Source: Siphonodentalium dalli (lineage: Eukaryota > Mollusca > Scaphopoda > Gadilida > Siphonodentaliidae). From it: 64,000 nt of DNA. This document shows, one piece after another, positions 11,591 to 23,250 of the stretch (its first letter is position 1; every line of letters starts with the position of its first letter). Below the pieces are notes generated by a model. The model was given only the letters and a program-made list of their open reading frames with translations, did no database searches and was not told the DNA's origin. The translations under genes and the position numbers were made by a program. The stretch is taken from NCBI GenBank assembly GCA_032622095.1, contig CP136066.1, positions 153,161,152-153,225,151 on the forward strand. The letters run 5' to 3'.

Positions 11591-12911
11591 AGACATGTAT
11601 ATTGTGTGCTTAGCCTATCTATTTTTGCATGTACTTGTTTATGATTGTTGTTTTACAGGCTTTAAAAAAAATTATCATGTTTAACATGAACCCACTTCGA
11701 AGGCCTTGGGTCCCTTTAAAAACAAGAAATGGTACAATCTAAACAAAGACATGTATGAATGTGCTGTCATACCATAAGGTACATGTGCATTGGATCTAAA
11801 AATCAGAAACCTTGCCCTGGACATTTTAACAGATCAGATGTAATGCACATGTCTGAAAAACCTGAGTAGTATGCAATGGATTTGGCTGCTCCATTAAAGA
11901 ATCTACAGGCCTTAGATAGGACATCGACATTTCTCACTTTTATGATCCGGTGATCAAAATAGATTGATAAATACACAAAATACTGGTACACAGACTTACT
12001 CAGAAAATTCTTTCCGAAATCATGCAGATTAATCCGCTGTTTTCAATTTCCACATATAATAAGTTAAACAAATGCTCTCTATTTATACAATGTCAGTAAA
12101 GGACAAACATGGAACCCTCTTTAGTGTTCCACATCAACAAAAAAATATTTTTTCTTTTGAGGCTATCAATTCTTTGACTTCAAGTCTCTGTAAACATACA
12201 CTCAGATTCATAAGGATACTGAGCATATTGTATTCGTGCCAACTTTTCATTTCCCGGAAGGCAGCGGTATTCCCCTGATGAATTATGCCAAATCGCGGCA
12301 TGCTACGTTAATCATTTCGATTGGACACTTTTATCTTGGTGCTGCTTATAGTGAGTTCCGATTCCTGAATGGCGCTACAACATACGTGGAATCCCGGGGT
12401 TGTGAAATGAAAACTCAACGAAAGGTCATCAGACCCACTATTTTATATGCGGGTATGCAGTTTACTCCAGACTGGTTTTCATCAAGCTATTTTGGTTAGC
12501 AGAACTTGATAAAGGTAATAAATTACTAGGTTTAATCAGAGATTATGAGTCGCATTCGGTTTGATTATAATCAAGGAGAATTTTATTTAGCAAAAAAATT
12601 ATTTATTATATGCTTGCCTATAAAATAGCGGAAAATTGCCGAAACGTAAATTATTGTATGTATCTCTTAGAACCTAGTTAAATATGATTTTGTTAATTCA
12701 TTGTAGCTTTTTGTTATTTCACTGTAGCTTGCCAAATAATATCACAATTTGAAAGCAGTTTGCTACCTATCAGCTGATCGGTGTCAGAAATATTGGTCAA
12801 CCAGGTGTTGCTTTCCATGTACAATGTATTGCTTAATTTGTTTTTCTATTAAAAGTGAAAATGCTGCACAATTTAGCAACTTTAAGCATTAGTAAGGCGC
12901 ATGCAATAAAA

Positions 12912-13037
12912 AGAATACCTACAGTTTTTGTTTGAATACATGAAACATCTCATTTGTGTCTGGAAAGAAAAAAAATATATTTCCTTCCTGACACTCATGA
13001 GATATATCAGTATTCAATATAAAACTGTAGGTATTCT
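12912..13037. repeat. Hairpin MITE
   Basis: AGAATACCTACAGTTTT at the left pairs with AAAACTGTAGGTATTCT at the right; the inner arms also pair around a short A-rich loop. Confidence 0.75.
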
Positions 13038-13559
13038 CTGTCTTTTCATTTGGAAAAATAACTTTGGGCCCAACATGAACCCAAAACAAAATTGAAATAT
13101 AAATCCTTTAATAAATAAAGCTTAAATGTTCATGCAATGAATGTACAATCATACAAATACAAGCATACACAATACCCTCAACTTCCACAGCCAAATGATG
13201 ATACAAAAGAGAACTTTATCTGACTAATACACATCGCTGATCATTTAGTCATCAAATGAGCATTTAGTTTCTTTTGTTTTGTATTTATGATGTAAATGAG
13301 TTCAATGAAATGAAAAGTTAATATTCCATATCCTTTTCTTGTGATACTGTTATGTTATTGGACCGAGGCTGCTGAAATACTTAGCTATTCTGACTAGACT
13401 TACATTCATTTTCACCAGAGCCCATGAATTAAGAGTGGTGTTTATCTACACAAATTGGTAATGTTTACCAGATCTTTAAACTTAATCTGGATGGATCAGT
13501 GCAGTCCATTACACCAAACAGTAGTTTATACTGATAGGAAGGCATAATAGATACTCCGA

Positions 13560-13765
13560 TTGTAGGCATTGGAAGTTGGAAATGGTCTATTATTCATTTG
13601 GGAGGGGTATTCAGATGCAAAGAAGGATTCATTTTCTTGGAGGGAAATGTTCAAATAATATGTTCAACAAACAAGCTATGGTGGTTTGTTGAACTTCTTA
13701 TCTGAACATTTCCTAACGGAACTACTCGTCCATGAGTATTTGGTATAGAAAGGGTTAAACTGGTA
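13560..13765. repeat. Repeat ending AGAAAGGGTTAA
   Basis: It contains GTCTATTATTCATTTGGGAG and ends GGTATAGAAAGGGTTAA. Related ends occur at about 26,380-26,752, 32,160-32,240, 54,935-55,020 and 61,675-61,740. An internal TTCAACAAAC...GTTTGTTGAA inversion is present. Confidence 0.55.
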
Positions 13766-13816
13766 TTTTCGGAAGACGTTCAATCATACATGGTTCATTC
13801 TGACTGGGAGATTATA

Positions 13817-13992
13817 CAGTAATGCCCTAAATAATCAACTCCTTAACCACAGAAGAATTATGTGTAATTTTTCAGGATTTAGTCTGAAATATGGCTTGTT
13901 GCCATTATTCGGAAAACACTCAGTGACTATATCCTGAAAAATTACCCATAATTCTGCTGTGGTTAACGAGTCCATTATTTAGGGCATTACTG
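13817..13992. repeat. TA-flanked mariner-type MITE, CAGTAATGCCC family
   Basis: The ends CAGTAATGCCCTAAAT and GGGCATTACTG are flanked by TA on both sides. Inside, an inverted pair based on CATAATTCTGCTGTGG makes a long foldback. Sister copies: 19,761-19,947, 41,639-41,753 and 55,259-55,470. Confidence 0.8.
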
Positions 13993-14626
13993 TAGGTCAG
14001 AGATGGTTATACTAGAATTGACTACCAGTATGATGGTTGACACTTTAAATTTATAACTCTTAACTGATCCGAAACAAAATATCTGTCTTGCAAAGAAATA
14101 TATCATAGGTCTTTCCAAAAAATTAAATTGTTAGTTACTATGAGAATAGCAAGTCAAAATCAACAGTAAAGCCTTGGGGTAAATATATGATTTGATTGAA
14201 CTTGATGAATAATGATTAAATTATAGAAAGCCAAAAAATGAAAATGTGATATTTAAAGATAAAACCTTGTGTTGCATGTAATCTTTTTAAGAATTATTCT
14301 TATGTATATCAAGTTTGAATTTTTAAACATTTTAAACACAAACCATGACGAGACCCATCCTAGTTTCATGTGGAAGCTTTCACGAATAAAAAATATATTA
14401 ATAAATTTGTATGAATGCTGGCCAAGCAGGACTCTATGCGTATTAAATGTGTGAGCTTTCCACTTCATTATAGACTCAGGAATATAATCACTATGATAAA
14501 CAAAACAAAAATCTCTGCTTGAGCACAACTTTGTGAAAAAATAAGATTGATTAATGTACATGTAGGGTGCGCTAAATAATGAATCAATCTGAAATTCATG
14601 AATGATAGTTCAGTCAGTGTTTAATC

Positions 14627-15550
14627 CTATCGCCAAGTCAAGCCATCTGTAGGCAGACACCTTCTGGTGGGCCAAAGAAACAACACTGGTATTTTACAAA
14701 TGTCACCAAACACTTCTCTGAAATTTTCGATAGCAGTCCCAGCTTTGTGTACTCGAATACTTTTCCACATCTCGAATGAGGTTTTTCCTTCAGAAACAAT
14801 CCTCAATTGCCAGAAAAGGTAAAATGTGAATGTTGCCCAGCAGGCAAAGCAGAGGTAGGCATGGCAGAGGATTAATGCTATTCCAGCAGGAACATGTCCC
14901 ATCAGCCACAATAAGATATTCACTATCGGTAAATAGCAGACAAATTCTTGAGAAAATAATGGAATGACTTGGTTGACGTACATCAACTGAAGAGCCATTC
15001 CAATGGCAAGTGAGACTGAACCCATGAAACACAAGAAGACAAAATATCCTTGTGTGTACAAGCCAACACACGCTCCGGTGAAGTAGCAGTGATGGTCTCG
15101 TTTTAACACGCATACTTTGCATAATTTACAATGATGCGATCGTGGTGGTGCGTCCATAAGACACTGTGGGCAAGGATGCCAACCTTCGAGTAAATTGCCA
15201 TCACATTGTTTAATTGCATCTTCCTTCATATCAGTTCTGACATCATTTTGACGGTTAAATCTACACGCCGACCAGAAGACCGCCATTATCAAAAATAGAT
15301 ATACCGCGATTATCCTCATTACGAGTCGATTGGTTCCAGTCAACGCTGCCGGAATCAACAAATACTGAACTTCAATCTCCAGTGATATTAAGACAAACCA
15401 GAAAATGCTGATGCCAGTTTTGTTTAATTTCATGTCCTCTTCCTTCACTGTGAAATCTCGACTTTTCCAATGTTCGACCAGTTTCTCTTTCAACGGACGA
15501 ACTTCTTCACCTTTCTCCGATGCAACCTCCAAATTTCGACGTGTTGCCAT
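14627..15550 (-). CDS. ZDHHC24: DHHC palmitoyltransferase, ZDHHC24-like, single exon
   Basis: Family knowledge: DHHC proteins are polytopic Golgi/ER/plasma-membrane enzymes that attach palmitate to cytosolic Cys residues. Seen: an uninterrupted 307-codon frame starting MATRRNLEV. Hydrophobic segments lie near residues 45-70 and 78-96, followed by a Cys-rich loop (C127, C130, H140-C141, C144, C147) with the catalytic DHHC at 152-155 and C161. Further membrane segments lie near 168-192 and 203-250. A TTxE-like motif, TSFE, is at 257-260. The end FLWPTRRCLPTDGLTW resembles the WLWP...LPGDGI tail of vertebrate ZDHHC24, which is why I choose that subfamily. All metal and catalytic residues are present and there is no frameshift. 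The lack of introns beside intron-rich neighbours could mean an ancient intron-poor gene or a retrocopy that stayed functional. The stop is TAG. Confidence 0.85.
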   Translation of the reverse strand: MATRRNLEVASEKGEEVRPLKEKLVEHWKSRDFTVKEEDMKLNKTGISIFWFVLISLEIEVQYLLIPAALTGTNRLVMRIIAVYLFLIMAVFWSACRFNRQNDVRTDMKEDAIKQCDGNLLEGWHPCPQCLMDAPPRSHHCKLCKVCVLKRDHHCYFTGACVGLYTQGYFVFLCFMGSVSLAIGMALQLMYVNQVIPLFSQEFVCYLPIVNILLWLMGHVPAGIALILCHAYLCFACWATFTFYLFWQLRIVSEGKTSFEMWKSIRVHKAGTAIENFREVFGDICKIPVLFLWPTRRCLPTDGLTWR

Positions 15551-16080
15551 CTCAAAGCTTCTCTCGACTATATGAGCATAAAAATTATTAATAAATGCAC
15601 ACGAAATATGTTACGTCCGTATCGTTTGATTTGTAGTTATGATACTGTTATCCTTCCCACACCTGGTCTCTGTTTATGTTACGCACGCACGCGACGAAAA
15701 ACATGCATGCAAGCACCTGTCAAATTTACCACGCGTCACCATGGAAACTAAAAATTACGAAAGACGATTCGTCCCACTCCGTACAAGGTGCGATGCGGTC
15801 ACGTGTTTCTCGGATCAAACTCCCGGGTGGCAGCAGCAGCTGCTGCTGATAGTCACCTGTCAGAAAGGGTAAGGGTTAGCACCCATCCCGTCGGGGAAAT
15901 ATTTAGTGGTCAGCCCAATAGCTTCCGGGATCATATACTATTATACATATATACCCCATACGTCCCGGAAATATTGGCGCAACATTGTACGATTAATAAG
16001 TACATGTATATCAAAGTCGCGCGCATTTCTACAGTGTGGTAGTGAGTTTGGGACGTGTCTCCAAGTTGACCCCAAATGAC
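15551..16080 (-). promoter_or_regulatory. Putative 5' flank/promoter region of the ZDHHC24-like gene
   Basis: The stretch upstream of the start codon is richer in CG dinucleotides than its AT-rich surroundings. It contains a CACGTG E-box at 15,800-15,805 and an 18-bp palindrome of CAG/CTG units at 15,831-15,848. I cannot place a transcription start; calling it a promoter is inference from position and composition. Confidence 0.3.
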
Positions 16081-16185
16081 TTAAAGATGCATTAATATAT
16101 AATTAGCAATAACAAACCAACTGAAAAGACAGCTTGTCTTAAGTTTATCGGGAGTGGCATGCAATAGGTTATATCTAATATGTGG

Positions 16186-16627
16186 ATAATCCGAATTAAC
16201 GATCGCAAATTTCTATTTCCTTGGCTTCGAGCGTGGGGCTAAAAAGAGTATTTGATTCGAGTTGAGGAACCCACCTATCAAAGCTCAGTGTGATCGGATA
16301 TCGATGTTTGAAATCTATTATTTTTCACCACCGATAATTTAGGTGGCCCAGTATACAGTCAACGAGAAGACCTCTCAGACCAAATTACGGATGAAGATGG
16401 ATAACTCTAAAATCAATTGTCTTTTTTGTGTCAGATATTTGACAAAGCGGCAAAATTTTGTTGAACAATATGTTGATAGATAACAGGTTTTGGGCAATTG
16501 TGTACTATATATTTGACTGGGGTTAGCATTATTTTTGGTCAATTACTCTATTCTGATATCAGAAGTGGCATTTCCAAAAAAATTGTTGTTGGAATCTATA
16601 TGGGGACCATCGAATCGAATTGAGCAG
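16186..16627. repeat. About 440-bp repeat ending GGGGACCATCG, copy 1
   Basis: Landmarks are GAGGAACCCACCTATCAAA and GGGGACCATCGAATCGAATT. Sister copies lie at 17,147-17,533 and 22,768-23,192, with diverged inverted partial copies at 55,012-55,160 and 55,700-55,865. Better copies begin and end near TTAA with weakly inverted AATCCGAT ends. Confidence 0.65.
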
Positions 16628-17146
16628 TAATAATTAATTATTACATAATTTATATCTGAATATGCTGTCGCGAATATAGTTAGAATATAGTTTTTGACCC
16701 AACATTAGTGGTAATAAATCCCCAACATTAGTTGAAGTTTGACCCAATAATTAAGTAATTATTCACCCAATGAATATCGCCCAAAGCAGAAGTGAAATTA
16801 ATATTGGGTAAGCAGGAGCAATCAACTGGAATTACTCACAGTGTTTTGAACCCATGATTTTTTAGAACTCATCTCAGCACAATGTCTCATTAAACAGGCA
16901 TTACATGAAAATTCTCAAATATAGAAAATTATTTATGGGTAGTTGCCTTTCTAAATGAAAATAACCTTTAAATTTCATGAATCAAGAATAATGAAGTCTC
17001 CTCTCATGATCTTCAGATGATTTCATGGGATATATGAACTGCACTTTTGGAAATAATCTATTTTACAGAAATGTTTAGTTCCTGAAAACAGTGAAACTTT
17101 TATTATTTTTCATGCCATAAAAATATCCAATGGGTTGATGGTTCTT

Positions 17147-17533
17147 AAAGAGGCATAAATCCGATTAAACACTCGTAAATTACTATTTCTTTGGCTTCGG
17201 GGGTAAAAAATATTTTATTCGAGTCGAGGAACCCACCTATCAAACCTCAGAGTTATCAGATATAAATTTTTGAAATCTGTTATTTTTCACCACCTGGAAT
17301 ATTTGGCGGCCTGGTCAATATTCGACTAATGCCGACTAACATACTCTCGATACCAAATTGCGTTGTACAAAATGTTGATATATAACACTTTTTGGGCAAT
17401 TTTATACTCTTGTTGACAGTAGTTAGCATTATTTTTTTGGCAATTAATCAATAACTAAAGCGGCATTTCAAGAAATGTTGTTGTTGTTGGAATCTGATGA
17501 TAGGGGGACCATCAATTCGGATTGTGTAACTTT
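17147..17533. repeat. About 385-bp repeat ending GGGGACCATC, copy 2
   Basis: It starts TTAAAGAGGCATAAATCCGA and ends GGGGACCATCAATTCGGATT, with the same internal landmarks as the copies at 16,186 and 22,768. Confidence 0.65.
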
Positions 17534-18380
17534 AAATATTGTGTCACAATAATTGCTTGTACAAAATTTCACAAATTCCTGCCAGATTTTGAGATATCTG
17601 TTTTGAAATACCAGGATATTTTGGCAAAAAGTGCATCTGACCCTTAACATTCTTGAAGCAGAGTTGCTCTCACTTAAACAGTCATTCAAGCCTTTCACTA
17701 AATCAGATCATGTACTTTTTGTGGCAGTTATTCATTTCCAATTTGTATACCTGCAGAGAATGCTCCCAAAATTTCCCTTAAAAATATTATCAAACTCAAA
17801 GTCATCCTTTTGACATTTTTAGTGTTACATAATAAGCATTATATGGTTTTCAGATATCATAGATTCCTTCATTAATCTACGCGAGAACTAAAATCAAGGA
17901 CTCATAATCTGCAATGAATTTCAACAATTTTGTGGCCATGGGATTTTCATGCTACTGGAAATGAATATGGTTCATACAAATGTTATATCAGTCATTTAAA
18001 TTACTGTGGTCGAAGAAGAAGAAACTATTATGTGCTTGAAAAATTTAATACATGTATATGTGTAAAAGACTCAAAACAATATTAATTTCACAATAAAATC
18101 TCACAATATTTATTCATATCTGCAACAATAGTAGTGGAATGGTATAAAAAAATAAATAATTTTCCAATGTCAGCAAGCATTCACCATACATATCTGCTCA
18201 TATGTGAAATATCTAATCGTTTGTGAGAACTAGCTGATTAATTCTACAAAATAATGAATGGAATTTCTCTCAATATAAAATGAATACTAGTACATAACAA
18301 TTCTGGTCGTGTCTATCAACACACCACACAATAAATGGGGAACCAGTCAGGGGAAAGATGAAAATAGCGATGTCAACAGT

Positions 18381-18572
18381 TTAACCCTTCCATGACTGTA
18401 GTTTCCTGAAATTTTGTGGAAACCCGGTGACAATGCATTCTCTTATATAATTGAGTCTCCCATAAAGAGCCTCACATATATAAGAGAATATATTGGCCTA
18501 ACAATATTTACCTAGCACAAGCACATGATCATTAATACTCCACCAGCAATGCTCCCATCATGAAAAGGTTAA
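18381..18572. repeat. TTAA MITE, CCCTTTCATGA family
   Basis: TTAACCCTTCCATGACTG at the left and TCATGAAAAGGTTAA at the right. The internal foldback CATTCTCTTATATA...TATATAAGAGAAT is present once; the second module is reduced. Confidence 0.75.
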
Positions 18573-18627
18573 AAATATTCAAAGCATGAACACAAATGGA
18601 CGGGAGGTGATTATCACAAACCGGTGT

Positions 18628-19722
18628 AGATAACGAGAGGCCGATCACGATCGGCAGATTTTAACCCATCCCTTGGCGATAGTAAATTTCTATGATTGGA
18701 ATCATAAATGAGAGTTTTGATGTTGAATTATAGAGTATACTGTTATGTACTATTATAGACAAATGTACATAACACAAATTATTGGAATTTATGGGTCACT
18801 CGCATGTATATAAGAGAATGCACTGGTACAGGATCTGTAATGCTGCACCACCACAGCCTTGGGTTAAATGTGAAAAAGGTGACCTGGACATGGAATACTT
18901 GGGTTAAGAGAGTCAAATTTAAGTTTACAAGGATAGTGTATCAAATTCTACCAACACCCATCAACATAAAGACACCTCACTGCTGACCCATTAATATCAA
19001 TTATATAGCAGAGCTGTCCACAAATCACAGACATTGTTTATATTGATGCTGGCATCTCTGTTAAACCAATAACATTTATAATGACCTCAGGCCATCTGTC
19101 GAGTGATATACTCAGTGATATACATAGCTTTCTTTATTTGCACATTGGCATAAGAGCCTTATTAATAGCTAAGTAGTCCAAAGGCATGGGATGGAATTGG
19201 TGAATTTGGTTTAAAGTCGCTCCAACAAATTTACCAGTACATAACACAAGATTATGGACCGATTTAAACCAAATTTGGTGTGGTGACTCGGGGTACCCTT
19301 GGCAGAGTTATAATGGTGTTAGTTTTTCAAATTTTGTTAACTTAATTTTTTTTTGTTTTTTTTATTATTTTAACAAAAAATATTTTATTATATATTTTTT
19401 CTATTTATTTATCCATATTCATTTTTTTTGGGTTAAATTGAACAAGGAATTCAATCTAAAAAAAATTTAGGTTTTTTTTTTTAGTGAATCTATTTTTTCG
19501 AAAAAGGGCCATAACTCAGTTAAATATAGTCGGATCAAACCCATATTCGAACTCAATCTCACATACAAAATTTGGTTGCAATCAGATATAAAATGCTAGA
19601 GTTATCGCATTACATGTAAAGTGTCTATGGACGGACAGACGGACGGACAGACAAACGATGAGTGGTAAATCCGGACAACGACACTATATTTACCATACTA
19701 TGGTATGGGTAAACATAAAAAG
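18628..19722. mobile_element. About 1.1-kb element with stem-loops at both ends, copy 1
   Basis: It starts ACGAGAGGCCGATCACGATC (palindrome GCCGATCACGATCGGC) and ends with an inverted TTTACCATAC/GTATGGGTAAA stem and a short A run. A GACG tandem tract precedes the end. Full sisters: 52,751-53,887 and 62,643-63,977; 5' fragment at about 45,882 and 3' fragment at about 46,790-46,946. No coding capacity is seen. Confidence 0.75.
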
Positions 19723-19760
19723 GATTTTCAATAATTTTGGATAAAAACACATTTAGAATA

Positions 19761-19947
19761 GAGTAATTCGCTAAATAATCAACTCCTAAACCACAGCAGA
19801 ATTATGGGTAACCTTTCAGGATTTAGTCGGAAAGCTCTCACTGAGAGTTTTCCGATGAATGGCAGCAAGCCATATTTCCATCTAAATCTTGAAAAATTAC
19901 CCATAATTCTGCGGAGGTTAAGGAGTTGATTATTTAGGGCATTACTG
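19761..19947. repeat. Mariner-type MITE, CAGTAATGCCC family
   Basis: The right end GGGCATTACTG plus TA is intact; the left end is diverged (GAGTAATTCGCTAAAT). Confidence 0.72.
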
Positions 19948-20019
19948 TATTGCCTTGCTTCATCACTTCCAGTGTGAATGAGTAGTCATTATGAATGTTC
20001 AAGGATTTGTGCAGCCTTG

Positions 20020-20560
20020 GTCAGGCCTCAAAATAAGTTGCTGGACATATTCAGAAGGAGGTCCCCAAAGGGTGAATTTAGTTATGCTACCCACACATCA
20101 GGCTAGAATCATCCAATTCGTCATATGGGGACCTCATTCTGTATGGTCTCATCTGCTATGGGAGACCTAGACTCAGATTTAAGTTCCCAGATGGTGATAA
20201 CAGGGATGTGCACCTAGGTCATGCATTGAACATGTAGCTGTTAGTCTGGGTTCACACAGACCATGTCTCAAAATATGGTGCCAGATATTTGCAGACTGGG
20301 GTCCCCAGAGGGTGTATTTAGTTATGCTACCCTGCACAGCAGGCTAACATGACTAAATTCACCCTCCGGGGACCTCATTCTGTTTAGGCCTCATCTTCTC
20401 TGGAAAGTATCTTTATTATCAAATTAACAAGTTTTTTGCTTTCTTTAGAATTTTTTTTTTTTTTTTTTCAGTTTCTCTATATCCCCAAATTGGCAGACGA
20501 CACAATGCATAACCTATGTGCACCTAGGTTATGCATTGTGTTGTCTGCCAATTTGGTTCA
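20020..20560. repeat. Composite GAGGTCCCC double-hairpin element
   Basis: Two foldbacks (about 20,058-20,140 and 20,290-20,385) flank a spacer. Downstream, CTATATCCCCAAATTGGCAGA and its inverse close a third foldback around 20,480-20,560. Confidence 0.65.
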
Positions 20561-20869
20561 GCTAGACTCCATTAAACCCTGAACATTGATTATTATTTGA
20601 CTCATTCACGATGGAAGTGATAGGGACCATCGTATCGGATTGAGTACCTTTAAGCTTGATAAAAAGCTGTCAGTTATTTGGGCATCAATGAAAACATAGA
20701 TGGCTCAATTTAAATCATAGAGTCTTTATTTATATATCTGGGACTATTGTTTTACACAGGCAAACAATACACAGTTACGTGAAACGTCATCACAGGTCTT
20801 TTTGAAGATGATGTTAGTTTCAGATCCCACTAGTTGATTTAGGCATGTTTTATCTAGGTTTTGGATCAT

Positions 20870-21815
20870 GTAATGAATAGAATCTACAACTCTTCCCCAG
20901 GTTATAGCGGAATTTACAAAACTTGTCCAATAAATTAATTCTGAACCTCGCCAAAGGCTCGGCCAGACGGTATGCGGCTTATATGGACCCTGGCTCTTAC
21001 GGACCCTGGCTCTTACGGACCCTGGCTTTTACGGACCACAGGCTGATACGGACCCTGGCTTATACGGACCCCGGCTCATATGGACCTCAATTAAATTATG
21101 CAATTTGCAAACTTATATTTATGAATTTAATATATTATTATGATTGTCTTTTCACATGTTAGTGAAAACACATCTTGTTTCAACTGATTCATTGTCCGTT
21201 ATATAATCACTCGTGTGTGATCCCTTTATATTGTTTTATAAACAGACACGCGAGGATGAATGGTCAGTGAATGGTGATCAGGATGAATCCACTGAGTTTG
21301 ATTTGCTATGAAAACATGTTAGTAAAAACACAACTGGTATATATTCAACTGATTTATTGTTGACTGGCATAATTCCACAATGTCTAACTGTGCTTCATGT
21401 GGAGATACCATTCGGCATTGTTAGGAGGTTATTGGCTGCAAACTACTAAAAGCCGCCAAGCTGTACGCCCCAGTTTAAGTAATGTTCGTCTGATGTAACA
21501 TTGTTCCATTTTTGTTATCATCATATTTTTGTTATCTCTGTATGTATGTTGTCATAATTAAAATTTATTTAAATAAACATAAAAAATAAAGTTGTGTATT
21601 TTAATTGAGGTCTGTATGAGCCAAGGTCCGTATAAGCCGGGGGTCCGTATAAGCCAGGGTCCGTATCAGCCGGAGGTCCGTATGAGCCAGGGTCCGTATG
21701 AGCCAGGGTCCGTAAGAGCCAGGGTCCGTATCAGCCGGCATTCGGCCAGACCTAATTTACTGGACTCGTTTTATAAATTCCGCTATAAACTGGGTACTCA
21801 TTGTAGATCATCTAT
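20870..21815. mobile_element. Foldback element with minisatellite in both inverted arms
   Basis: Left arm 20,877-21,097 and right arm about 21,600-21,815 are inverted copies: unique outer parts (TTATAGCGGAATTTA and its inverse) followed by about 6 and 8 units of a roughly 17-bp repeat, TACGGACCCTGGCT, or its inverse. The arms end at CCTCAATTAAA. The core has a roughly 50-bp direct repeat (about 21,157 and 21,315). Confidence 0.75.
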
Positions 21816-21953
21816 TTATGTTCTTGGTGTGTAATCAGTCTTTAATATATTAAACACAAATGTCTCAAACACTGTCTCTTTCACGAGCTATGTTTTCTAA
21901 TCTGTTCTCTGAAGAAGCATGTGATATTCAGTGGATGTCAGGTGGAAGTTTCA

Positions 21954-22118
21954 AATAAGGATTAACTGTCATGTGGACTGTTGTTATGGAGATGTAACCG
22001 TGAGGTAAGTGGTCATAACTTGTGTAAAACCCAAAGGGTTTTACATACAAGTTATGACCACTTACCTCACGGTTACATCTCCATAAAAACAGTCCACATG
22101 ACAGTTAATCCTTATATT
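21954..22118. repeat. Near-perfect long hairpin (about 75-bp arms)
   Basis: AAGGATTAACTGTCATGTGG through GGTTTTAC is repeated in inverse with only a handful of differences and a loop of a few bases. The low divergence suggests a recent insertion or maintenance by conversion. Confidence 0.85.
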
Positions 22119-22767
22119 TATATACATTTAGCGAAAAAGCCACTTTTGTAAATGTATTTAAATCGAAAAGTGTATCATGACAAAACCAGCCCAAAATATC
22201 CCATAGCACCCTTGTCAAAAGTTAACAGGAACAATTGAAACCCGATGATTTATTAAGTCAATCCTGCGCGAATCCAAATGCGCCCAAAACATTACGCGTT
22301 CGTCTTTCCAAACCCAAATGACGTATCGATGTTGTTATGAGCTTGCAGTTATAAGCCGTTGCACATTCACCGAGAAATAATTGCAACTAGCCACGTGGGC
22401 GCCGACCAATCAGAATGCTAGATTTAGTGATGACAACACTTAGTATGTAAATATTCTGATATGAAGAATTTGGAAATAGTAATCACATATACATTACATA
22501 TGAACAGTGGAATCCCGAGAAACAATAGCTAAACATGACTTTCTGCAGTTGAGATAATGATAACATATGTGTCATGTGTGGTTAGCCTTTCTATCAAACA
22601 TGGTATCAATACTGGAGGAATTCATGAGAAAAATATGAAAATGATATTTTACTAGAGCAGACTAGAACTAGCAAAACACGAAACAATGGTGACATGTCAC
22701 CAACAATATACTATGATGAGTATCAATTATAATCTCTTATACTAGTAACATGAAGGTATTAACGATG

Positions 22768-23192
22768 CATAATCCGATTAAGCGCCCCTCGATTAATATT
22801 TATTTGGATTCAGGGGTAAAAAATATTTGATTCAAGTTGAGGAACCCACCTATCAAAGCTCAGAGTTATTAGATATCAATTTTTTAAATCTATTATTTTT
22901 CACCATCAAGACTTATTAGTAGCCCAGTAAAAAGTTGACGAGCCAACGGTTTCGGACCAAATTTTGGATGAAGATGGATAACTCAAAAGTCAAGAGGCTT
23001 TGTATTGCTAATAAGGTAAAATTCGTCGAACAACATGTTGATAAATAACATGTTTCAGGCAATTTTATACAGTGGTTAACATTATTTTTGGGCAATTAAT
23101 CAATTCTGATAACTGAAGCGGCATTTCTAAAAATGTTGTTGTTGCAATCTGATTATATGGGGACCATCGGATCGGATTGAGTACCTTTAAAT
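22768..23192. repeat. About 425-bp repeat ending GGGGACCATCGG, copy 3
   Basis: It starts near TTAACGATGCATAATCCGAT and ends GGGGACCATCGGATCGGATT with CCTTTAA beyond. It lies directly downstream of the POMT2 stop, probably within or next to the 3' UTR. Confidence 0.65.
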
Positions 23193-23250
23193 AATGACTA
23201 GACTACATGTATGTTGGTTGCAAAAAAGTGAGCAGTTCTCAGTTATGATT

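Larger units (their letters stand above)
9175..14626. other. Intergenic region between UBXN1 and ZDHHC24-like genes
   Basis: This includes the UBXN1 3' UTR at its left end. I find no further gene; short frames here (for example 12,236-12,499) show no recognisable domain. MITEs listed separately fill part of it; 10,214-10,690 is an AT-rich repeat-like stretch with GGTTTT/AAAACC inversions. Confidence 0.6.
15551..23250. other. Intergenic region between ZDHHC24-like gene and POMT2 3' end
   Basis: No further gene is recognised. The stretch holds repeats listed separately; 17,530-18,380 and 22,120-22,760 show nothing I can name. Confidence 0.6.

Noticed and set aside
12236-12499. Possible small gene of 87 codons
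   Set aside because: No recognised domain, no supporting splice context, and length expected by chance in this much sequence.
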